A stretch of DNA of 5,274 nt from Thiohalobacter sp. (GTDB taxonomy: Bacteria > Pseudomonadota > Gammaproteobacteria > DSM-19610). Each line of letters begins with the position of its first letter. Within the stretch, counting starts at the first letter, position 1. The position numbers were made by a program, and so were the translations under genes. Shown piece after piece: positions 1-5,274 of this stretch. The stretch is from contig JALVCM010000051.1 of NCBI GenBank assembly GCA_027010005.1, forward strand, positions 1 to 5,274, in the 5' to 3' direction. Under the pieces are notes generated by a model. It was not told the origin of the DNA. It saw nothing but the letters and a program-made list of their open reading frames with translations, and did not search any database.

Positions 1-969
1 AACGAGAACTGCACCAGCTGTGGTGCCTGCGGCGACGCAGTGGAAGCCGAGTTCGATGACGAATACAACTACGGCCTGGGCAAGCGCAAGGGCGCCTACC
101 TGCCGTTCAACCAGGCCTACCCGGAACGCTACGTGCTGGACCCGGCCATCATCGGCACCGACGATGCGGAAAAAGCCAAAAGCGCGTGCAAATACGACGC
201 CATTGACCTGGACATGGGTGAGAACGAAAGCACCATCACTGTCGGCGCCATCATCTGGGCCACCGGCTGGAAGCCTTACGATGCCGGCAAGATCCAGCCT
301 TACGGCTACGATCGCTTCAAGAACGTCATCACCTCGGTTGAACTCGAACGCATGCTCGACCCGCACGGCCCGACCGGTGGCAAGATCCTGCGCCCGTCCG
401 ATGGCAAGGAAGCAAAAGATGTCGCTTTCATCCAGTGCGCCGGTTCGCGCGACAAGAACCACCTGGCGCACTGCTCGCGCATCTGCTGCATGGCCAGCCT
501 GAAGCAGACCACCTACCTGCGTGAACAGTACGGTGACGACGGCAAGGGCACGGTGTACTACATCGATATCCGCGCCATCGATCGTATCGACGACTTCTAC
601 CAGAACATCAAGAAGGACCCGAACATCAGCTTCGTAAAATCCAAGGTCGCCTCCATCACCGAAGACAGGGAAACCGGCAACCCGGTCCTGCACGGGGTGG
701 ACACCGAGGGTTACCACCGTTACAGCAACCCGCACGAACTGGTCGTGCTGGCGATCGGCATGGAGCCCAGCGTTGCCGCCGGCGACTTCCCGATCGAAGT
801 CGTGCTGAACGAAGAAGGATTCGTGGAACTGGATGAAGCCAACGGTGCATTTTTCGCCGCCGGTTGTTCGTCAGATGCACTGGACGTGAACCGCGCGGTA
901 CAAAGCGCCACGGCCAGCGCGCTGCGCGCCATCCAGGTTGTCAACAAAGTTGCCGGTGCGGAGGGTTAA
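1..969 (+). CDS. qmoA: QmoA, HdrA-like flavoprotein subunit of the Qmo complex (5' truncated by window edge)
   Basis: The frame is open from base 1 to a TAA stop and gives 322 residues. QmoA proteins are usually about 400 residues, so roughly the first 90, including the N-terminal FAD-binding glycine motif, lie outside the window. An internal ATG at base 40 is not the true start, because HdrA-family sequence continues upstream of it. Visible residue 4-10 is a CxxCGxC motif, followed by the family signature GLGKRKGAYLPF. An ATGW flavin-fold motif lies at 87-90. FIQCAGSR at 143-150 with CSRICC at 158-163 gives the CX11CX3CC pattern that ligates an unusual [4Fe-4S] cluster in HdrA. The C-terminal FAAGCSSDALDV segment (285-296) is the usual flavin-contacting end. 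In the complex it is a cytoplasmic flavoprotein linking APS reductase to QmoB. The Cys expected four residues after C10 is Val14. HdrA is the alternative name; adjacency to a QmoB-type gene favours QmoA. Confidence 0.88.
   Translation, partial: NENCTSCGACGDAVEAEFDDEYNYGLGKRKGAYLPFNQAYPERYVLDPAIIGTDDAEKAKSACKYDAIDLDMGENESTITVGAIIWATGWKPYDAGKIQPYGYDRFKNVITSVELERMLDPHGPTGGKILRPSDGKEAKDVAFIQCAGSRDKNHLAHCSRICCMASLKQTTYLREQYGDDGKGTVYYIDIRAIDRIDDFYQNIKKDPNISFVKSKVASITEDRETGNPVLHGVDTEGYHRYSNPHELVVLAIGMEPSVAAGDFPIEVVLNEEGFVELDEANGAFFAAGCSSDALDVNRAVQSATASALRAIQVVNKVAGAEG
960..965 (+). promoter_or_regulatory. Ribosome binding site of qmoB
   Basis: GGAGGG lies inside the last codons of qmoA, 7 bases before a GTG. 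It is the reason for choosing GTG at 973 as the qmoB start. The protein from this codon begins directly with the HdrA-type N-terminal sequence, which agrees. The placement within qmoA suggests the two genes are translationally coupled. Confidence 0.75.
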
Positions 970-972
970 GCC

Positions 973-3189
973 GTGTCAGATTTAAAAATTGGAGCCTACA
1001 TTTGTAAAGGTTGCGGACTGGGTGAACGCCTGGACTGTGATCAACTGGCCACCGTGGCCCAGCGCGACGGCAAGGCACAGGTCGTGCAGCAGCACGATTT
1101 CCTGTGTTCCGCCGAAGGCGTGAAGCTGATCCAGAACGATATCGATAACGAAGGCGTCAACCGCGTCGTGATCGGCGCCTGCTCGCGCCGCGCCAAGACC
1201 GAGGCCTTCGACTTCCAGGGTGTCAACGTCTCCCGTTGCAACCTGCGTGAAGGCGTCATCTGGATTCGCCCGGACGAAGACGACATGCGTGAAACCACGC
1301 AGGAAATGGCTGAAGACTATATGCGCATGGGTTGCGCCGAGGCCAAGCACTCGCTGATCCCCGCTTCCGCACAGGAAAAGGGTACCGACAACACCGTGCT
1401 GGTGGTCGGTGGCGGTATCACCGGCATGACCGCGGCGCTGGAAGCCGCCAAGACCGGTTACCCCGTCCATCTGGTGGAAAAAACCGGTGAACTCGGCGGC
1501 TACGCCGGCAAGATGTGGAAGGACGTGCCAATGCACGCCCCCTACACCGACCCGGTCGATACCTGTGTGGCCGACATGGCTGCAGAGATCGAGGCCAACA
1601 ACCTGATCACCGTGCACCTGAATTCCACCATTAGCAAAACCTCCGGCGCGCCGGGCCGTTTTGCGGTGGACATCAGCACCGAGAGCGGTTCCACCAGCAC
1701 CATCAACATCGGTGCCATCATCCAGGCCTCCGGTGCCACGCCCTACGATGCCAGCCAGCTGCCGGAACTCGGCTACGGCAAGAGCAAGGATGTGGTCGAC
1801 CGCGTGGAACTGGAACAACTGGCCATCGCCGCCAACGGCGGACCGATCAAGCGTCCGTCCGACGGCAAGGAAGTCAAGAAGGCCACCTTCATCCAGTGCG
1901 CCGGCCAGCGCAGCGAGAAAGAAGGCCACCTGAACTACTGTTCCGGTGACTGCTGTCTGACCTCCATCAAGCAGGCCATGTACTTCAAGGACCAGAACCC
2001 GGATATCGAAACCGAGATCCTGTTCGATGACCTGCGCACCCCGGGCGCCCCGGGCGAGGACTTCTACCGCAGCGGCCAGGACAAGATGGTCACCTTCCGC
2101 AAGGGTATGGTCAGCGAAGTGGTCGCCGGCAGCAACGGCCCGGTGGTCAAGTTCAAGGACAAGATCCTCGACGAAGACGTGGAAGAAGAAGCCGACCTGG
2201 TGGTACTGGCCACCGGCATGGTCGCCAACTCCGGTGTCGACATCGACGAGGTGCCGCAGAACGAACCCGGCGAATGGGAAGTCAGTGTGGATTCCATCCT
2301 CAACCTGAACTACCGCCAGGGCAAGGACCTGCCGCACCTGAAGTACGGCTTCAACGATTCGCACTTCATCTGCTTCCCGTATGAAACGCGCCGTACCGGC
2401 ATCTACACCTGTGGCCCGGTTCGCCGGCCGATGGATACCCAGCAGGCGATCGATGACGCCACCGGCGCCACGCTGAAAGCCATCCAGGAAATCGAGAACG
2501 CCAAAATCGGCCGCGCCGCGCACCCGCGTTCGGGTGACCTGTCGTACCCGATCTTCCGCAAGGAAGGCTGCACGCAGTGCAAACGCTGTACGGTGGAATG
2601 CCCGTTCGGTGCCATTGACGAAGATGAAAAACGCTTCCCGGTGTTTAACGAGTCGCGCTGCCGGCGTTGCGGTACCTGCATGGGCGCCTGCCCGGTGCGT
2701 GTTATCTCCTTCGAGAACTACTCGGTGGATACCGTTGGCCAGCAGCTCAAGAACGTGGAAATCCCGGAAGAGTGGGACGAGAAGCCGCGCATCCTGGTAC
2801 TGGCCTGCGAAAACGACGCCTACCCGGCGCTCGACATGGCCGCCCAGCAGGGTAACCACTACACCCAGTGGGCACGTGTCATCCCGGTACGTTGCCTGGG
2901 TTCGGTCAACCTCATCTGGGTCACCGATGCGCTGAACTCTGGCTACGACGGCATTATCCTGATGGGTTGCCAGAAGGGTGAAAACTACCAGTGCCATTTC
3001 GTCAAGGGTTCGGAAATGGCCGCCATGCGCATGAGCAAGGTCGACGATACGCTCCAGTCCCTGAGCCTGGAAAAAGAACGCGTGGAAACCTACGAGATCG
3101 CGATTACCGATATCGACCGCGCGCCGAAGTTGATCAACGACATGGCTGAGACGATCGAGAAGATCGGCCTGAGCCCGTTCAAGTTCTAG
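973..3189 (+). CDS. qmoB: QmoB, HdrA-like flavoprotein with ferredoxin and MvhD-like domains
   Basis: The 738-residue product is the usual size for QmoB. Residues 1-135 are the HdrA N-terminal domain, with C11, C14, C45 and C70 and the phrase VNRVVIGACSRR. A Rossmann FAD motif GGGITG is at 146-151, with the ribose-binding acid E169 and GELGG at 172-176. FIQCAGQR (306-313) and YCSGDCC (322-328) give a CX13CX3CC cluster motif. ATGM is at 413-416 and the flavin-fold end YTCGPVRRPMD at 478-488. Two ferredoxin [4Fe-4S] sites follow: C533, C536, C539, C543 and C563, C566, C569, C573. Residues about 605-720 match the MvhD/FlpD [2Fe-2S] domain, with candidate ligands C612, C641, C666 and C674. This domain order separates QmoB from plain HdrA. 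In characterised Qmo complexes the subunit moves electrons between QmoA and the quinone-reactive part. It starts with GTG 3 bases after the qmoA stop and is probably co-transcribed with its neighbours. Confidence 0.92.
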   Translation: MSDLKIGAYICKGCGLGERLDCDQLATVAQRDGKAQVVQQHDFLCSAEGVKLIQNDIDNEGVNRVVIGACSRRAKTEAFDFQGVNVSRCNLREGVIWIRPDEDDMRETTQEMAEDYMRMGCAEAKHSLIPASAQEKGTDNTVLVVGGGITGMTAALEAAKTGYPVHLVEKTGELGGYAGKMWKDVPMHAPYTDPVDTCVADMAAEIEANNLITVHLNSTISKTSGAPGRFAVDISTESGSTSTINIGAIIQASGATPYDASQLPELGYGKSKDVVDRVELEQLAIAANGGPIKRPSDGKEVKKATFIQCAGQRSEKEGHLNYCSGDCCLTSIKQAMYFKDQNPDIETEILFDDLRTPGAPGEDFYRSGQDKMVTFRKGMVSEVVAGSNGPVVKFKDKILDEDVEEEADLVVLATGMVANSGVDIDEVPQNEPGEWEVSVDSILNLNYRQGKDLPHLKYGFNDSHFICFPYETRRTGIYTCGPVRRPMDTQQAIDDATGATLKAIQEIENAKIGRAAHPRSGDLSYPIFRKEGCTQCKRCTVECPFGAIDEDEKRFPVFNESRCRRCGTCMGACPVRVISFENYSVDTVGQQLKNVEIPEEWDEKPRILVLACENDAYPALDMAAQQGNHYTQWARVIPVRCLGSVNLIWVTDALNSGYDGIILMGCQKGENYQCHFVKGSEMAAMRMSKVDDTLQSLSLEKERVETYEIAITDIDRAPKLINDMAETIEKIGLSPFKF

Positions 3190-3197
3190 GAGCAGTC

Positions 3198-3824
3198 ATG
3201 AGTAACTACAACCAGGAAATGATCGAAAAGTACCGCGGCAACTTCCTCAAGGAAGTGCAGGACAACGTGGAGGAAGGCGACTGGGTGAAGATGTGCATGC
3301 AGTGTGGCGTGTGCTCCGGTTCCTGCCCGCTGGGTCCGCACTGGGAACACCCGCCGCAGGAAATCTTCATGATGATCCGCGCCGGCAAGCGTGACGAAGT
3401 GCTGGAGTCCAGTTCCATGTGGATGTGTACCTCCTGCTACAACTGTATCGCCCGCTGCCCGCGCGGTCTGCCGATCACGCACATCATGCACGGTCTGGCG
3501 ACCTACTCGAAACGCCTCGGCCTGGTCCCGCAGAACCAGCCGACAGCCAAGTTTGCGCAGCTGTTCTGGGACAATCTGAGCAAGAAAGGCCGCGTCAACG
3601 AACTGAAGCTGGGTCTGTCGCTGTACTTCATGAACGGCATCGGCGAAGGCATCAAGAAGTCCCTGAAGATGAAAGACATCGGACTGGGTATGCTGAAAAC
3701 CGGACGCCTGACGCCCATGGAAATGATTGGCGGCCACGGCTGCAAAGACACTAAGGGCTTCCACGCCATGCTGAAGAAAGCGCAGGAAATTGAAGAAGCG
3801 CGTATCGGCAAGAGCGGAAGCTGA
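3198..3824 (+). CDS. hdrC: HdrC-like iron-sulfur subunit, in the position of QmoC
   Basis: This 208-residue soluble ferredoxin-type protein has two complete CxxCxxCxxxCP motifs: C33, C36, C39, C43 and C77, C80, C83, C87. They are separated by the helical linker typical of HdrC and should bind two [4Fe-4S] clusters. HdrC proteins conduct electrons between an HdrA-type flavoprotein and HdrB. QmoC also begins with this domain but continues into a cytochrome b membrane region for a total near 380 residues. Here the protein ends without any membrane-spanning stretch; its last 60 residues are charged and Lys/Glu-rich. The ATG is preceded at 5 bases by AGGAG, which overlaps the qmoB stop codon. The next gene is HdrB, which makes HdrC a better name than a truncated QmoC. 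The reading frame runs cleanly to its TGA and shows no sign of a lost 3' part. Confidence 0.9.
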   Translation: MSNYNQEMIEKYRGNFLKEVQDNVEEGDWVKMCMQCGVCSGSCPLGPHWEHPPQEIFMMIRAGKRDEVLESSSMWMCTSCYNCIARCPRGLPITHIMHGLATYSKRLGLVPQNQPTAKFAQLFWDNLSKKGRVNELKLGLSLYFMNGIGEGIKKSLKMKDIGLGMLKTGRLTPMEMIGGHGCKDTKGFHAMLKKAQEIEEARIGKSGS

Positions 3825-3835
3825 GGAGAACTGAG

Positions 3836-4735
3836 ATGGCAAAACATTCCTATTCCTTTTACCCCGGTTGTTCCTCGCAGAAAGCCGCGTCCTCGTCCAA
3901 CTACCAGGTGTCGGTCGACACCATGTGCAAGGAGCTGGACATCGAGCTGAACGAGATCCCGGACTGGAACTGCTGTTCCGCTTCCATCGGCTATGCCGGC
4001 GGTGGTGAACTGCCCCGCCTGGCCCTGTCGGCGCGCAATATGGCGCTGTCGGAAGAGGCCCACCCGGACCAGGACATCGTCGCCACCTGTGCCGCCTGCT
4101 GGCTGGCCACGCGCGAGACCCAGGAACGCCTGAACGACGATGACGAACTGATGGCGGAAACCAATACCGCGCTGGCCGAAGCCGGCCTCAAGCTGAAAAA
4201 CGACAAGAAAGTCCGCCACATGGTGGAAGTCCTGATCGAGGACATCGGCTACGAGGAACTCGGCAAGCACGTCAAGAAGCCGCTGGAAGGTATCAAGATC
4301 GCCGGTTATGTCGGCTGTCAGACCAACCGTCCGTTTGGTATCGCCGGCGAGTCCTTCGAAAACCCCAAATACCTCGACAAGCTGATCGAGACCGTGGGTG
4401 CCGAAGCCTGCGATAACTACGAAAAGAAAGTGTCCTGCTGTGGCGGCGCACTGGCCTTCTCCGAACCGGAAAAGAGCCAGGCCCTGATCAAGGACATAAT
4501 CGAATCGGCCTACGACAACGGCGCTGATATGATCGTGACCCCCTGCCCGGTGTGCCAGATGAACACCGAGGTCTACCAGGACCAGATCAACGCCACCTAC
4601 GGCACCAAGTTCAAAATGCCCGTGGTGTACTACAGCACGCTGATGAGCGTGGCCTATGGCAAGAGCGCCAAAGAAGCGGCGCTGAACGGCCAGATCATCA
4701 AGGCAAAACAATTGGAAGAAATTGCCGGCAAGTAG
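3836..4735 (+). CDS. hdrB: HdrB-like subunit with two cysteine-rich CCG domains
   Basis: The 299-residue product has the two-fold CCG architecture of heterodisulfide reductase subunit B. The N-terminal half has C12, C46-C47 and C85-xx-C88 (CX33CCX37CXXC). The C-terminal half has C161, C201-C202 and C237-xx-C240 (CX39CCX34CXXC), with CCGG at 201-204 and PCPVC at 236-240. In methanogen HdrB each such set binds a non-cubane [4Fe-4S] cluster, and the pair splits a disulfide; all these cysteines are present here. The first motif reads CCS rather than CCG. An extra Cys lies at 192. The ATG sits 6 bases after AGGAGA, which overlaps the hdrC stop. It is the last gene before a strong terminator. Its substrate in QmoAB-HdrCB complexes is not evident from sequence; a quinone-linked, thiol or disulfide partner are all possible. 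No signal peptide or membrane segment is seen, so a cytoplasmic location is expected. Confidence 0.9.
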   Translation: MAKHSYSFYPGCSSQKAASSSNYQVSVDTMCKELDIELNEIPDWNCCSASIGYAGGGELPRLALSARNMALSEEAHPDQDIVATCAACWLATRETQERLNDDDELMAETNTALAEAGLKLKNDKKVRHMVEVLIEDIGYEELGKHVKKPLEGIKIAGYVGCQTNRPFGIAGESFENPKYLDKLIETVGAEACDNYEKKVSCCGGALAFSEPEKSQALIKDIIESAYDNGADMIVTPCPVCQMNTEVYQDQINATYGTKFKMPVVYYSTLMSVAYGKSAKEAALNGQIIKAKQLEEIAGK

Positions 4736-4783
4736 CGTCTAACAGATGACAGGCCCGTTTGGCCGGTCTCCTCCAAAACGTGC

Positions 4784-4811
4784 AAGCCCCTCTCGCGAGG
4801 GGCTTTTTTTT
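4784..4811 (+). terminator. Rho-independent terminator of the qmoAB-hdrCB operon
   Basis: A perfect 9-base-pair stem (AAGCCCCTC at 4784-4792 pairing with GAGGGGCTT at 4797-4805) closes a TCGC tetraloop. The stem runs into eight T residues at 4804-4811. It begins 48 bases after the hdrB stop, and no convincing gene lies between. It marks the 3' end of the operon and separates it from the hemerythrin gene. Confidence 0.93.
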
Positions 4812-5153
4812 GTTCTTATTGCCGGCATGTTGATACAAGGCATTGCACTGGCATTAAACCGGATTAAACACTTCCGGCCAGTTGACGATGCCAGAATCCG
4901 GGTCTACGTTTATACAAATATGGACCATCAAACACACTCAGGGAACCTGCCCGCTACGCCGGAGTGGGACGGACAGGACATGTTCGAAGGGCTGATCATC
5001 TTTGCCGCGAGAGAGTCTGTCGTTGAACTTTCAGAGTGGATGCGCCTGACCTCACTGGTCTGCAACCAGTACCGGCACTGCGCGCGTGGACGCTGCCTGT
5101 CACAGGGCCGGAAATCATAGCGATGCACATCCAGCTGCTTGCGGGGGGACACA
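4812..5153 (+). other. Intergenic stretch, no convincing gene
   Basis: This stretch lies between the operon terminator and the hemerythrin start. A frame stays open to a TAG at 5118-5120, with possible ATG starts at 4921 (66 residues) and 4980 (46 residues). Neither has a well-spaced ribosome binding site: an AGGA lies only about one base before 4980, and none precedes 4921. The longer form starting at 4746 would have to be read through the terminator hairpin. The predicted peptide is not one I recognise; it contains a short hydrophobic part (GLIIFAA) and a Cys/Arg-rich tail. TTGACG at 4882-4887 with TACGTT at 4905-4910 (17-base spacer) could be a weak sigma-70-type promoter for the hemerythrin gene, but the -10 match is poor. 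The region locally looks less G+C-rich than the operon, for example around 4804-4870 and 4905-4935. Confidence 0.5.
5143..5148 (+). promoter_or_regulatory. Probable ribosome binding site of the hemerythrin gene
   Basis: A GGGGGG run lies 5 bases before GTG at 5154. It is purine-rich and well spaced, though not a perfect AGGAGG. It supports GTG at 5154 as the start, since the same frame has a TAG stop at 5118-5120 and no ATG in between. Confidence 0.5.
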
Positions 5154-5274
5154 GTGGAGCCTATCACATGGAGCGATGACCGGCTGCTGGGTATCGACAG
5201 CCTGGACCAGCAACACCGGGCACTGGTCAACTGTATTAATAAACTGGTCAGCGAGTGCCACAAATCCGGAACCG
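5154..5274 (+). CDS. Bacteriohemerythrin-family protein (3' truncated by window edge)
   Basis: Forty codons are visible and no stop is reached. The peptide begins (V/M)EPITWSDDRLLGIDSLDQQH, which fits the N-terminal signature of bacterial hemerythrins: a Trp near residue 6, then LGI, then D-x-QH followed by L and an N-x-L helix. H21 corresponds to the first iron-binding histidine. The remaining His, Glu and Asp ligands of the di-iron site would lie beyond the window. Full-length single-domain members are about 130-150 residues, but the domain may also open a longer sensor protein. Family members bind O2 reversibly and serve in oxygen supply, sensing or iron handling in the cytoplasm. The gene sits behind the operon terminator, so it is probably transcribed separately. 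Its role relative to the Qmo genes cannot be told from this fragment. Confidence 0.82.
   Translation, partial: MEPITWSDDRLLGIDSLDQQHRALVNCINKLVSECHKSGT

Noticed and set aside
982..2997. A 671-residue open frame on the minus strand opposite qmoB
   Set aside because: It lies wholly opposite a gene with clear domain motifs; its composition (His, Val, Gly, Asp-rich) is the mirror of G+C-biased codons and shows no recognisable motif.
3503..4711. A 402-residue open frame on the minus strand opposite hdrC and hdrB
   Set aside because: It spans two genuine genes with intact cysteine motifs and has no recognisable domain or good start; it is a codon-bias shadow.
4752..4764. Short hairpin GGCC-CGTTT-GGCC before the terminator
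   Set aside because: Only four base pairs and GGCC is self-complementary, so this is expected by chance in G+C-rich DNA.
4830..4843. TTGAT half-site that could suggest an FNR-type box
   Set aside because: The second half, four bases on, is GGCAT instead of ATCAA, so there is no palindrome.
4882..4910. TTGACG with TACGTT at 17-base spacing as a sigma-70 promoter
   Set aside because: The -35 is fair but the -10 matches only three of six positions, too weak to annotate as its own feature.
4746..4920. Extension of the small downstream frame back to an ATG at 4746
   Set aside because: It would read through the operon terminator hairpin and T-run, and the residues from there show no family resemblance.
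4928..5263. A 111-residue minus-strand open frame over the intergenic region and hemerythrin start
   Set aside because: It overlaps the hemerythrin N-terminus antisense, is Ser/Arg-rich and has no recognisable motif.

Overview
The window carries most of one forward-strand operon for a heterodisulfide-reductase-like electron-transfer complex of dissimilatory sulfur metabolism. In order it holds the 3' part of qmoA, complete qmoB, complete hdrC and complete hdrB. The four genes are packed with gaps of 3, 8 and 11 bases, each internal start has its own Shine-Dalgarno sequence, and a strong intrinsic terminator closes the unit at about 4784-4811. Beyond it lies a roughly 340-base stretch with no convincing gene, then the first 40 codons of a bacteriohemerythrin gene that runs off the right edge.

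How the genes work together: QmoA and QmoB are both HdrA-type flavoproteins, and QmoB also has two ferredoxin-type [4Fe-4S] sites and a C-terminal MvhD-like [2Fe-2S] domain. In the standard Qmo complex they pass electrons between APS reductase (AprBA) and the quinone pool through QmoC, a fusion of an HdrC-like ferredoxin with a membrane cytochrome b. Here the QmoC position is taken by a soluble HdrC (two [4Fe-4S] sites, no membrane segment) and an HdrB (two complete cysteine-rich CCG motifs of the kind that bind non-cubane clusters). The encoded set is therefore QmoAB-HdrCB, with no membrane anchor in the window. AprBA is expected upstream of the left edge, but this cannot be seen.

Organism: the DNA is G+C-rich and the protein-coding style is bacterial. 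QmoAB with HdrBC is known from Gram-positive sulfate reducers and, as I recall, from some proteobacterial sulfur oxidisers. The high G+C content and the neighbouring bacteriohemerythrin make a proteobacterial, perhaps gammaproteobacterial, sulfur oxidiser the more likely source. This is inference only. In an oxidiser the complex would accept electrons from AMP-dependent sulfite oxidation by AprBA; in a reducer it would run the other way.

The genes belong to recognisable families. The points of interest are the missing membrane subunit, an apparently missing fourth cysteine in the QmoA ferredoxin-like motif, the intact disulfide-reductase-type sites of HdrB, and the poorly explained gap before the hemerythrin gene.
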